Shown in pieces: positions 1-6,706 of a DNA stretch of 39,669 nucleotides. How positions within the stretch are numbered: the first letter of the stretch is position 1; every line of letters begins with the position of its first letter. This DNA is from Christensenellaceae bacterium OttesenSCG-928-K19 (GTDB lineage: Bacteria; Bacillota; Clostridia; Christensenellales; Christensenellaceae), in NCBI GenBank assembly GCA_030266015.1, contig JAJDHD010000021.1:1-39669 (forward strand). Direction: 5' to 3'. The notes under the pieces were generated by a model. That model searched no databases, was not told the DNA's origin, and saw nothing but the letters and a program-made list of their open reading frames with translations. The position numbers and the translations under genes are program-made.

Positions 1-84
1 GCGCGGGGAAATAACGTAACGCGGGAGGGGCGGCAACGCTCCTTTCCCATGCCGAATACTTCGAGCCAACTTGGCCCGAAGTGA
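1..84 (+). CDS. Possible C-terminal fragment of an upstream mobile-element gene
   Basis: Frame 1 is open from the first base to a TGA at 82-84; the other two plus-strand frames close within the first 20 bases. The 27 visible residues are basic and low in complexity and end in SSQLGPK. The end is encoded by the first copy of the 25-bp palindrome, just as the sortase downstream ends in SGQLGPKS. Too little is visible to name a family. It could also be non-coding sequence that happens to be open. Confidence 0.35.
   Translation, partial: ARGNNVTREGRQRSFPMPNTSSQLGPK
58..82. repeat. 25-bp palindrome, copy 1 (one mismatch)
   Basis: The arms ACTTCGAGCC and GGCCCGAAGT flank the centre AACTT; one arm position differs from a perfect match. 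Copies 2 and 3 are at 886-910 and 6602-6626. As RNA it could form a 10-bp hairpin with a five-base loop. No T-run follows, so it is not a canonical terminator. Confidence 0.85.
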
Positions 85-159
85 ACTAAATGGAGGTGAA
101 TTGCCATACCGAAAAGAATATCAATACTGCTCATACTATCCCTTTTTTCTATCGCCGTC

Positions 160-915
160 GTGTGCGGCTTTTTCTTTGCCCGCGAGTACATGACGGCGCA
201 AAAGGAAATCGCAGAGTATACGGAAATACAGGGCAGCTATACATCCATACTCACTGAAAATGGTGTGTCGGAGGATTACGGGGCCTTGCCCGAAACGGCG
301 GTTCTGCCCTATGTGACGGTGGATTTTGACGCGCTCCTAAACGCCAATACTCAAACAATCGGATGGCTGGCGATCCCCGGCACGGAAGTTTCCTACCCCG
401 TGTTGCAGGCCGAGAATAACAATAAATATTTGCATACGTCATTCAGCGGCGAACGCTCCGGCGCGGGCGCCCTATTCATGGACAGCAACAATGCCGCTGA
501 CCCACTCGATAAGAATACCGTCGTGTATGGTCACAACATGGGACAGGGCCGCACAGATATGTTCGGCGCGCTCCTGTACTACGATGAAAAATCATATTAC
601 GACGGGCATCAGTGGATTCAGTTTGATACCATTCACAAGCAATATGGATGGTGGCGCATCTTCGCCGTAATACATCTGGACGCTACGGCGGGCGGCTTTG
701 ATTACCTGCAACAGAATTTCAGTGACGCGGCGGAGTTTGATGCGTGGATCGCGCAGGCAAAGACGCTATCACTATATGATACGGGAACGGAGGTTCTGGC
801 AGACGGGCGCATACTCACATTAAGTACCTGTAACCGTTCCATCGGCCACGGCAGGAACGGCAGACAGATTATTATGGCGGTGCAAACTTCGGGCCAACTT
901 GGCCCGAAGTCATAG
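160..915 (+). CDS. srtB: Class B sortase of a mobile element
   Basis: This is a membrane-anchored cysteine transpeptidase of the sortase B family, which attaches surface proteins to peptidoglycan. Counting from the GTG at 160, the catalytic His is in VYGHNM (about residue 125), the Cys in TLSTC (about 224) and the Arg in NGRQII (about 235). The usual N-terminal membrane helix is encoded upstream of this GTG: the frame is open back to a stop at 97-99 and reads a basic and hydrophobic segment (PKRISILLILSLF...). A good ribosome site (GGAGG, 92-96) is followed nine bases later by ATA at 106, exactly where an ATG is expected. The real product therefore probably starts at 106 with a non-standard or lost start codon and has 269 residues. 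No sortase substrate motif was seen in the window. Genes of this type are common in clostridial conjugative elements. Confidence 0.88.
   Translation: MCGFFFAREYMTAQKEIAEYTEIQGSYTSILTENGVSEDYGALPETAVLPYVTVDFDALLNANTQTIGWLAIPGTEVSYPVLQAENNNKYLHTSFSGERSGAGALFMDSNNAADPLDKNTVVYGHNMGQGRTDMFGALLYYDEKSYYDGHQWIQFDTIHKQYGWWRIFAVIHLDATAGGFDYLQQNFSDAAEFDAWIAQAKTLSLYDTGTEVLADGRILTLSTCNRSIGHGRNGRQIIMAVQTSGQLGPKS
886..910. repeat. 25-bp palindrome, copy 2 (perfect)
   Basis: The arms ACTTCGGGCC and GGCCCGAAGT around AACTT are perfectly complementary. The repeat lies inside the last codons of the sortase gene and encodes its GQLGPK end. A ribosome site for the next small ORF follows directly. Confidence 0.92.
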
Positions 916-923
916 GAGGCGAT

Positions 924-1028
924 ATGAATACTTTTTTCAGATGTATGTTGTTTACACTGACAGTAAAATGCGCGGGCGCTTTTGATACCCTGCGCGAACG
1001 ACTTTGCAGAACGGAGGATAACCTATGA
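924..1028 (+). CDS. Small ORF, 34 residues, unknown function
   Basis: ATG at 924 follows AGGAGG (914-919) by four bases, and its TGA (1026-1028) overlaps the ATG of the next ORF as ATGA. The product starts MNTFFRCMLFTLTVK and is short, cysteine-containing and mildly hydrophobic at its N-terminus. Placement and coupling argue for translation; I recognise no family. It may mainly serve to couple translation of the following gene. Confidence 0.55.
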   Translation: MNTFFRCMLFTLTVKCAGAFDTLRERLCRTEDNL

Positions 1029-1201
1029 ACGAAAAAGATAATTATTTGAAAAGCGCGGAGCTTGCCACCGAACAGAATTACAACATGATCGACGGCATCC
1101 CGAACAACGCGCCGCCGACCCGGCCCACACCGAAACGGAAACCGCTGGACAAGGTAAAAGAACAGACCCGCCAATCGCGCACGCAGGAGTTGGAGCGGTG
1201 A
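1025..1201 (+). CDS. DUF4316-like short mobile-element protein
   Basis: This is a 58-residue ORF starting MNEKDNYLKSAELATEQNY and continuing NMIDGIPNN. The NYLKSAEL...EQNYNMIDG segment matches my memory of short DUF4316-type proteins found beside sortase and mobilization genes in clostridial conjugative elements. The C-terminal half is rich in Pro, Lys and Arg and probably disordered. It overlaps the previous ORF by four bases (ATGA) and the following mobC by four bases (GTGA), so the three are probably translated as one coupled unit. Function is not known. Confidence 0.7.
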   Translation: MNEKDNYLKSAELATEQNYNMIDGIPNNAPPTRPTPKRKPLDKVKEQTRQSRTQELER

Positions 1202-1539
1202 GCCACCGCAAGCGCGGTGTGCTGCTGTCTGCTTGGGTGAGCGCAGAGGAATACAATACCGTCATGCAGCGTATGGAGGAAGCCGGGACGCAAAACGCGA
1301 GTGCATATATTCGTAAAATGACCTTAAACGGCTATGTGCTGAATGTGGATATTTCCCCGGTACGGGAGCTTGTTTCACTGCTCCGCCGCTGCTCAAACAA
1401 TCTGAATCAGGTCGCTAAACATGCCAACACCTATGGGATTTACGAGCATGAGGTCAAAGGCTTGCAAAAAGATTATGAGAAACTGTGGGGCCGCGTGTCC
1501 GATGTTCTCAATCAGCTTGCGGCGGTGGTTGCGCTGTAA
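1198..1539 (+). CDS. mobC: MobC-type relaxosome accessory protein
   Basis: This 113-residue protein has the layout of bacterial mobilization proteins (PF05713). An N-terminal arm (LLSAWVSAEEYNTVMQRM) resembling a ribbon-helix-helix is followed by ASAYIRKMTLNG and the segment ELVSLLRRCSNNLNQVAKHAN, which is typical of MobC. Such proteins assist a relaxase at the transfer origin. The GTG start at 1198 overlaps the upstream stop. The usual relaxase partner does not follow: a terminator and then an IS21 element come next. The element is therefore probably defective for self-transfer unless the relaxase lies outside the window. Confidence 0.85.
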   Translation: MSHRKRGVLLSAWVSAEEYNTVMQRMEEAGTQNASAYIRKMTLNGYVLNVDISPVRELVSLLRRCSNNLNQVAKHANTYGIYEHEVKGLQKDYEKLWGRVSDVLNQLAAVVAL

Positions 1540-1546
1540 CGGAAAT

Positions 1547-1580
1547 GGGGAACGGCGTGTGCCGTTCCCCGTATTTTCTT
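1547..1580 (+). terminator. Intrinsic terminator after mobC
   Basis: The perfect 10-bp arms GGGGAACGGC and GCCGTTCCCC enclose the loop GTGT. A T-rich tail (GTATTTTCTT) follows. Confidence 0.85.
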
Positions 1581-1587
1581 ATCCTTA

Positions 1588-1616
1588 TTGAACAAGCAAT
1601 AGTGTAGTGTTATACT
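1588..1616 (+). promoter_or_regulatory. Sigma-70-type promoter facing the IS21 insertion
   Basis: TTGAAC (1588-1593), a 17-base spacer and TATACT (1611-1616) make a good promoter. It points into the left end of the insertion sequence, 36 bases away. A second extended -10 (TGA plus TATAAT, 1643-1651) touches the IS end. The gene this promoter served is now cut off or lies beyond the IS (the exported protein at 4209). Confidence 0.6.
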
Positions 1617-1737
1617 GAATTAAATGGCATGGGCCGTTGTTTTGATATAATTGTTTTTGTCAAGCGAAAAATGGTCCAGGCATTGTAGTTGAAAATTCCC
1701 CCACTGCGCGTAACGAAATCCATAATAAATATGGTAT

Positions 1738-1770
1738 AGTGAAGGGGGCATAAGTGGTGTTTATGCCCCC
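1738..1770 (-). terminator. Terminator-like hairpin after istB
   Basis: The perfect 10-bp arms GGGGGCATAA (1744-1753) and TTATGCCCCC (1761-1770) have a seven-base loop. On the minus strand it follows the istB stop, but only a short pyrimidine stretch comes after it. Confidence 0.6.
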
Positions 1771-1778
1771 ACGATAAT

Positions 1779-2528
1779 CTATCGTTTGGAGTCCTCAAGC
1801 CAAGCGATGGTTTCCTCGAATCGGCCGCCTTTATCGCGAGAGATGTCCAGTATGTGGGCCTTATGCGCGAGGCGGTCGATTAACGCGCCGGTCAGTGTTG
1901 GGTCTTTAAAAATCTCTTCCCAGCGGTCAAAAGACAGATTGGACGTAACTACGATAGAGCCTTTGTCATTCCTTGATGAAATCAGATTGAATAGCATCTC
2001 ACAGCCACTCTTGTCCATTGATACGTACCCTAGCTCATCCAGTATAACAAGGTCATATTTCTCAAACCGCTTTCTGTAACTCGTCAATTGATTGCTGCTC
2101 ATCGTTTCCTTCAACTCGGCAATCAGGTTCGGGACAGCAGCGAAGAATACGCTATGCCCTTTCATGCATGCGGCGATGCCGAGGGCAATGGCATAGTGGG
2201 TCTTGCCTGCGCCAGATGTACCAAGCAGGATGATATTCTCCATGTTTTTGATGAACTGTAGAGTTTCAAGTTCCTCGAACTTAGGTAAAAACACTTCATC
2301 ATATTTCGCTCTATCAAAATCCACGAGATACTTTTTAATGGGGAATTTGGCTTCCTTAATCCTCCTTGCTTGTCCGTTTGCCAAACGTAGTTGCCACTCG
2401 CAATCCAGCAGATTTGCAAGAAAAGTGGAATATTCCTGTTTGGTATGTTTTGCTTCGTCCACAAGCTGCTGCCAATTGTCGCGGATATATGGGAGCCTCA
2501 GGTTTTTGCAAATTTCTGTGATATTCAT
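1779..2528 (-). CDS. istB: IS21 helper ATPase IstB
   Basis: IstB is the AAA+ ATPase that assists IstA in target capture and regulates IS21 transposition; it resembles DnaC. Walker A is GTSGAGKT (about residues 103-110) and Walker B is VILDE (about 161-165), followed by sensor-type residues in IVVTSNL. The 249-residue length is normal and the gene is intact. Its ATG overlaps the istA stop as ATGA, the standard IS21 arrangement for coupled translation. Confidence 0.96.
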   Translation of the reverse strand: MNITEICKNLRLPYIRDNWQQLVDEAKHTKQEYSTFLANLLDCEWQLRLANGQARRIKEAKFPIKKYLVDFDRAKYDEVFLPKFEELETLQFIKNMENIILLGTSGAGKTHYAIALGIAACMKGHSVFFAAVPNLIAELKETMSSNQLTSYRKRFEKYDLVILDELGYVSMDKSGCEMLFNLISSRNDKGSIVVTSNLSFDRWEEIFKDPTLTGALIDRLAHKAHILDISRDKGGRFEETIAWLEDSKR

Positions 2529-4003
2529 TGCGCTACACCCCCATTTACCAAAGTGGCATAATTCGCGATAAACGCTCTTGCTGATACTTCGATTTGCGAT
2601 ATGGGTTTCACAACATCAAGTGCATCTATCTCCCCTTTGTTCTGCGTTTTTTGTTCGAATAATACAATAATCTCATCAATGGGAAGTTCTCTGTTCTCCA
2701 GAAAAAGCTCAATGAACTTTCTGGGTTGGCTGATGTAATACGTATCAAAAATGGCTTTCAGTTTTGGTATGCTTTTTAACGCAACGCTGTTCCGCACCGC
2801 GCCTGGCTTTTTGTACAAGGTGTTCAGGTAGTGATAAATATCAATTTGCATTTTCCCATTGCCCAGCAACCGCTTGTGTTTGCACACCATCTCATTTCCG
2901 GCGTATACGCGAATTTCGTTGTGATATTTCTTAACAATGACACGTTTGCCAACGAGGTGCTCCGGAACCGAATAGAACACAGTATCCACGCTGATGAGAC
3001 TGGAGGGATTCACCTTCGCTTCGCCGATGATAGCCAACTCCAGTGGTGGACGATAAGGCATGAGGCGCTTCTTCTCTTCCTCCACGCGGCTATTCTCGTT
3101 CATCTTCATAAGTTGGCTATGCGCATAAGCCTGGGCGTCCTCAAGGCTGTTAAACGACCAATTGTCAGCAAATATTTGATTCCGCAAGACCTTTACGCTG
3201 CTTTCCACGTGACCTTTCTCATTCCCTTTAAAACAGTTGGTTACGTTAATGCGGAATCCATAATACACGGACATTTTCATAAGGTCTTCATTGAGTTCCT
3301 TCTCGTTTTTGCCAATGAACTTGCTGACAACATTTCGCATGTTATCATATACGATTTCCTGATAACTGCCGCCCATCATCTCGAAAAACTGGACATGGCT
3401 GTCCATAAACACTGCTTTTTTCTGGTTTGTGTAAAGGTATAGCCATCTGAAACTGCCACCTGGCGACGATAACACTGCCATGTGATAGGTTTTCATCCCT
3501 TCTCCGCAGTCTAGAAACAACTCGCCAAAATCATACTCAAGACGTTCTCCCGGCTCATATTCCTGGCGGATAAAGACTTCCTTTTGCCGTTTTCGTATCT
3601 CCGCTAATGCAATGTTGATGGTTGCCTCGCTGATGTCAAAACCTTCATCCACAAGCTTTTTATGGATTTGCTTGTTCGTGAGATTTTGCTTGTGCCCTGG
3701 CCCCATCAGATGGTCTTTATGCTTCTCCTCTTTCAATATCTCGTGGAGTCGTTTATCCAACTCCTCTGTGTACTTGCGACGACCCCGGGTAGCAGCATTG
3801 TACTTCGGTTGAGCCAGCAAGCTCTCCTGAATTGCCTTAATGTCCGCACCAGGCTCGTCAAGGCGCTGAAGCCGTCTGAGATATTCGTTCCAATACTTTG
3901 ATACCGTTTTTCTGTCATGTCCAGTTCGCCTTGAAACATCCCGATTTGACAGGCCCTGCTCCTTGAGCATTATGATGTCTTTCTTGCCCATAAATTTTAC
4001 CAT
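2525..4003 (-). CDS. istA: IS21 transposase IstA
   Basis: IstA is the DDE transposase of the IS21 family. An N-terminal helix-turn-helix is visible (about residues 17-41, around RRTGHDRKTVSKYW). The catalytic triad of the rve-type core can be placed at Asp158 (EYDFGE), Asp220 (VYDNMR) and Glu267 (KGHVES). A C-terminal beta-barrel-like region follows (SVPEHLVGKRVIVKKY). The 492-residue length is full for the family and no frameshift is seen. A second ATG at 3991 has better spacing from the AAAGG ribosome site and may be the true start. The element therefore looks capable of movement. Confidence 0.96.
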   Translation of the reverse strand: MVKFMGKKDIIMLKEQGLSNRDVSRRTGHDRKTVSKYWNEYLRRLQRLDEPGADIKAIQESLLAQPKYNAATRGRRKYTEELDKRLHEILKEEKHKDHLMGPGHKQNLTNKQIHKKLVDEGFDISEATINIALAEIRKRQKEVFIRQEYEPGERLEYDFGELFLDCGEGMKTYHMAVLSSPGGSFRWLYLYTNQKKAVFMDSHVQFFEMMGGSYQEIVYDNMRNVVSKFIGKNEKELNEDLMKMSVYYGFRINVTNCFKGNEKGHVESSVKVLRNQIFADNWSFNSLEDAQAYAHSQLMKMNENSRVEEEKKRLMPYRPPLELAIIGEAKVNPSSLISVDTVFYSVPEHLVGKRVIVKKYHNEIRVYAGNEMVCKHKRLLGNGKMQIDIYHYLNTLYKKPGAVRNSVALKSIPKLKAIFDTYYISQPRKFIELFLENRELPIDEIIVLFEQKTQNKGEIDALDVVKPISQIEVSARAFIANYATLVNGGVAQ

Positions 4004-4208
4004 CCTTTCTTGCCTCCGTTTGTGATTTTGCCGCCGCTTCTTTGGGCGACTTTTCTATGCTATCACATCCGGCTTTTCTTATCTGCAAGTGGATGATTTT
4101 TTAACTATAATCCTGCCGTTTTTTGGACCATTTTTAAATTAGCATAAACAAGAAGTGGTTGTATTGACAGCACTGTAAATGTGCAATAAAAAAAAGGAGT
4201 TTTGGAAA

Positions 4209-4877
4209 ATGAAGAACAAGAAGTTTAGAAGTATTTTTATGGTTGTACTGGTAGTTGTTATGGTATTCAGTGTCGGTTCGGTTGCAATGGCAGCAGAACA
4301 ATCGAAAATCCAGAGTGCGATTGAATTTCAACTTCCTACAACAACCGATGCCAACTACGAAAAAGCGTTGGCTCAAAGAGTTGCATTGCTTGAATCAATT
4401 GATCTCCCCGAAGGTGAAACCATTGGAATAACAACGGTTGCCGAGGGAAGAGCATTGGGGCTTTCTGACGCTGATCTCGCGCACCTTGCAGAATGTGAAA
4501 AAATAAACGCTGCGTCAGATCAAAAACTGGAAAAAATTCTCAGCGCGGAAAAAGTGACAAATGAAATTGTCACTATGGCAGCTAGCGTTTCAACAAAAGT
4601 TACAAACTTTTACACGAATAGAAACGGAGTAAGTGTTCATTCCGTAGAATTCCGGAATCACTACAATATCACCGCTAGCAGCGGCACTCCGAAATTTAAA
4701 TTTAACCATAAATCACGGACGATTGGATTCAAGAATGGATTTACCGGATCAGCATCGACCGTTAAAAACGACAATTTTAATTACAACAATAAGATCACGA
4801 TCAATGGATACTCAACTAGGTATACTTACCTTTATTGCGCCGCAAGTACCGGCAATGTAACTCTCACTTATTGGTAA
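4209..4877 (+). CDS. Exported protein of unknown family (element cargo)
   Basis: Translation should start at ATG 4209, nine bases after AAGGAG (4194-4199); an in-frame ATG at 4179 lies upstream of that site. The 222-residue product has a clear signal peptide (KNKKFRSIF, then a hydrophobic run) with a likely cut at AMA-AEQ (about residues 25-29). The middle is helical and charged. The last 80 or so residues are rich in Asn, Thr, Ser and Tyr and look like a small beta domain ending in aromatic Trp. No sorting motif is present, so it is probably released. The gene is AT-rich compared with the surrounding element genes, which suggests recent acquisition. I do not recognise the family; a secreted antimicrobial or adhesive role is only a guess. 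Confidence 0.7.
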   Translation: MKNKKFRSIFMVVLVVVMVFSVGSVAMAAEQSKIQSAIEFQLPTTTDANYEKALAQRVALLESIDLPEGETIGITTVAEGRALGLSDADLAHLAECEKINAASDQKLEKILSAEKVTNEIVTMAASVSTKVTNFYTNRNGVSVHSVEFRNHYNITASSGTPKFKFNHKSRTIGFKNGFTGSASTVKNDNFNYNNKITINGYSTRYTYLYCAASTGNVTLTYW

Positions 4878-4884
4878 AAAATTC

Positions 4885-4920
4885 ATTCAAAAAAGCCACC
4901 CGAGGGTGGCTTTTTTGAAT
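4885..4920. terminator. Bidirectional terminator between convergent cargo genes
   Basis: ATTCAAAAAAGCCACC (4885-4900) pairs with GGTGGCTTTTTTGAAT (4905-4920) across the loop CGAG. The stem carries A and T runs on both sides, so it can end transcription of both the plus gene at 4209-4877 and the minus gene at 4944-5363. Confidence 0.88.
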
Positions 4921-4943
4921 TCGTAATAACAGAGTGAAATTCT

Positions 4944-5363
4944 TTAGTTAATTGAATTCATTATCCTGTCATATTTTTGGGGATCATCTTGTCGCAACTC
5001 CGCAAGTCGCTGTTCATAATCTTCTGGATTCGTTTCGCGTATGAAGGCCAAAGTTTTTATGTCCATTTCATCTGTTGATCGACTTAGTTGTTCGTCGGTT
5101 ATTGAGTTGAGATACATTTCTATTTCTTTTTCCAGTTGAATTTTCTCGTCAAATGTAATATCTTGTGGCATAGTTACGGCGACTGTTCCACCGCGAAAAG
5201 CGGAAAACTCAACGCCTGCAGGCGGTTGGACAGATTGAGCATTTACTGAATTCGCATTATTGGACGTCACCCCAAAGATTCCTAACGCAAATATAGTAAT
5301 AAAGCCAATCTTTTTAATTTTATCCTTTGCCCATTCTTTTGACAAATTTTTCATAAAACACAT
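4944..5363 (-). CDS. Small exported or membrane-anchored protein, unknown
   Basis: This 139-residue product has a basic N-terminus and one hydrophobic segment (about residues 18-33, IGFITIFALGIFGVTS), so it is a signal peptide or an anchor. The rest is acidic and predicted helical (TFDEKIQLEKEIEMYL; DPQKYDRIMNSI). A ribosome site AAGAGG precedes ATG 5363; an in-frame ATG at residue 4 is an alternative start. It is AT-rich, convergent with the exported protein at 4209-4877 and shares a terminator with it. No family is recognised. A partner or immunity role for its neighbour is conceivable but unsupported. Confidence 0.6.
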   Translation of the reverse strand: MCFMKNLSKEWAKDKIKKIGFITIFALGIFGVTSNNANSVNAQSVQPPAGVEFSAFRGGTVAVTMPQDITFDEKIQLEKEIEMYLNSITDEQLSRSTDEMDIKTLAFIRETNPEDYEQRLAELRQDDPQKYDRIMNSIN

Positions 5364-5385
5364 ACGCTCCTCTTAATAATAATTT

Positions 5386-5414
5386 ATTGTGTTCCAAAAG
5401 TATACGATAGTCAA
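5386..5414 (-). promoter_or_regulatory. Promoter of the small exported protein gene
   Basis: On the minus strand TTGACT (5409-5414), a 17-base spacer and CACAAT (5386-5391) lie about 20 bases before the start codon of the 4944-5363 gene. Confidence 0.5.
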
Positions 5415-5793
5415 CTTCTTTGCTTTTTCCCCTTACTATTGAGAGTGTTTTAAAACGAAAATGCGTAATTTTTTTAAAAAATTACCAGTTTGTTTCATTA
5501 TTTCCTTTGCGCCTAACCAAATAGTTATATCTTTTTCTCCAAAAATTTCAATGTTTTATACTCATAATTAATTCTGACCTCTCTCTTATATGTAGCATGT
5601 TGATTATACTATTAGAATAACATATATACAAAGGTCGGAAAAGCAATAAAAAAAACTGCCGTTCCGGCCCCTGATTATCTATGTAAATGCCATGGCAACC
5701 TCAACGGTGGTTTTTCAAACTCAATGAAAGCCGTCGTTTTTCTTTTGTAAAAACTGAAATACGAAGGGTGTGTTTAAGTGCGCCTTTTATAGC
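5415..5793. other. AT-rich gap with no supported gene
   Basis: This 380-base stretch contains only weak AT-rich structure, for example a short inverted repeat around 5465-5490 (GTAATTTTTTTAAAAAATTAC). Sequence becomes richer in G and C after about 5650, which may mark the edge of the AT-rich cargo. A frame open from 5687 runs into the sigma-like gene, but its first 110 residues have no ribosome site and look like untranslated sequence. Confidence 0.5.
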
Positions 5794-5816
5794 GGCGGCA
5801 ACAGGAGATTGCCGCC
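5794..5816 (+). other. Hairpin covering the ribosome site of a small ORF
   Basis: GGCGGCAA (5794-5801) and TTGCCGCC (5809-5816) form a perfect 8-bp stem. The loop contains the CAGGAGA that would serve ATG 5817. It may hide that site, or be an element-specific structure. Confidence 0.5.
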
Positions 5817-6023
5817 ATGCTGGACTTTTTTGTTTCTCATTATTCGGCATATATCGTATCTCCGGCAAAATACCCGGCTACTGGGCCGGATGTTTTTATC
5901 TTATGCCATGTATTTTTGAACGACAAAACCGGAAGTATAGCATTACTCCGTTGCCGATCCCCGCCGTCCCCCTGTTTTCGCACTGGCCCATCAACAAAAC
6001 GAAAACGGAGGGAAATAGAATGA
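5817..6023 (+). CDS. Possible small ORF coupled to the sigma-like gene
   Basis: The 68-residue frame starts MLDFFVSHYSAYIVSPAKYP. Its ATG lies nine bases after CAGGAG, and its TGA (6021-6023) overlaps the ATG of the sigma-like gene as ATGA. These placements favour translation, at least as a coupling leader. The amino-acid composition is unremarkable, no family is recognised, and the frame could still be accidental. Confidence 0.35.
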   Translation: MLDFFVSHYSAYIVSPAKYPATGPDVFILCHVFLNDKTGSIALLRCRSPPSPCFRTGPSTKRKRREIE

Positions 6024-6439
6024 AAACTATCAATTTGCGGAATTTTTACGCGTGGTATACGCACGATGAATTTGTGAAAATTCCCACCAAGGTAGCGGCG
6101 GAACTGATAGCTGACAAGCGGTATCAGAGAACGCATGAGCGTAATATAAGGCGTTACAGGGTGCTCTCACTTGATATGGACGATAACACGGAGTCGTCTG
6201 CCATCGCCAGTTATAACGATTCCCCGGAGCGAATAATTGATCTGATGGAAAGACATTGCCGATTGTGCCGCGCTCTCAATTCTCTACCCGAAGTGCAGGC
6301 ACGGAGGATCGAGGCGCATTTTATACTTGGCATGAGCCAACGAAACATTGCAAAATCCGAGGGTGTGAATGAACGTAATATTCGCCATTCGATACGCAAG
6401 GGAATTGCCGGTATGAAAAGGTTTTTGAAGAATCCCTAA
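6020..6439 (+). CDS. Sigma-70 region 4-like HTH protein of the element
   Basis: The start ATG 6020 is chosen because GGAGGG (6007-6012) lies seven bases before it. The 139-residue protein begins MKTINLRNFYAWYTHDEF, a start typical of sigma-factor-like proteins of clostridial conjugative elements. Its last 50 residues read as region 4: LNSLPEVQARRIEAHFILG followed by a helix-turn-helix (MSQRNIAKSEGVNERNIRHS). The central VLSLDMDD motif is also usual. It lacks region 2 core-binding motifs, so it is probably a transcription activator or anti-repressor of element genes rather than a full sigma factor. Confidence 0.82.
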   Translation: MKTINLRNFYAWYTHDEFVKIPTKVAAELIADKRYQRTHERNIRRYRVLSLDMDDNTESSAIASYNDSPERIIDLMERHCRLCRALNSLPEVQARRIEAHFILGMSQRNIAKSEGVNERNIRHSIRKGIAGMKRFLKNP

Positions 6440-6470
6440 AAAGGGGTATACCCTACTTGGCCCCAAATTT

Positions 6471-6516
6471 GCCCTGATATATGAGAGGAACTTTTTTCTC
6501 TCTTAACATACAGGGC
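6471..6516. other. Long imperfect hairpin between element genes
   Basis: GCCCTG (6471-6476) pairs with CAGGGC (6511-6516), and an inner GAGAG (6483-6487) pairs with CTCTC (6498-6502). The loop contains a T-run. It follows the sigma-like gene by 32 bases and could act as its terminator or as a structured DNA site. Confidence 0.4.
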
Positions 6517-6601
6517 GTGCCGTCGTGCCGGGTAAATGCTGTTTTATAATAACAGGTCAAATAATGATTGCGCGGCGGCTCCCCTCAATTTGAAAAAACA
6601 A

Positions 6602-6626
6602 GGTTCGGGCCAACTTGACCCGAAGT
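6602..6626. repeat. 25-bp palindrome, copy 3 (degenerate)
   Basis: The sequence matches copy 2 at 22 of 25 positions. Unlike copies 1 and 2 it is not inside a coding end; it lies about 80 bases before the TnpW-like gene. Confidence 0.85.
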
Positions 6627-6706
6627 TAGGGGAAAAAGGAAGATGGGCAGCGTATATGCGTTGCCCTTTCCTTTGATCCAGCCTTTTGAATGGGAGGGTA
6701 AATAAT

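Larger units (their letters stand above)
1652..4150 (-). mobile_element. IS21-family insertion sequence, complete
   Basis: The ends are 27-bp imperfect inverted repeats (1652-1678 and 4124-4150) that match at 21 of 27 positions, begin TG and end CA as in IS21, and share the block AAAAATGGTCCA. A second, inner repeat pair occurs at 1682-1695 (ATTGTAGTTGAAAA) and near 4098-4112. Inside are istA and istB in the order and overlap usual for the family. I found no convincing target-site duplication in the immediate flanks, so either the exact ends are slightly off or the flanks were rearranged. Confidence 0.88.

Noticed and set aside
4164-4192. TTGACA-17-TAAAAA as the promoter of the exported protein at 4209
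   Set aside because: The start of transcription would fall on or after the ribosome site, so it could not give a translatable message; the -10 match is also poor.
5687-6019. N-terminal extension of the sigma-like protein
   Set aside because: No ribosome site before 5687; the family start MKTINLRNFY has a strong site at 6007-6012.
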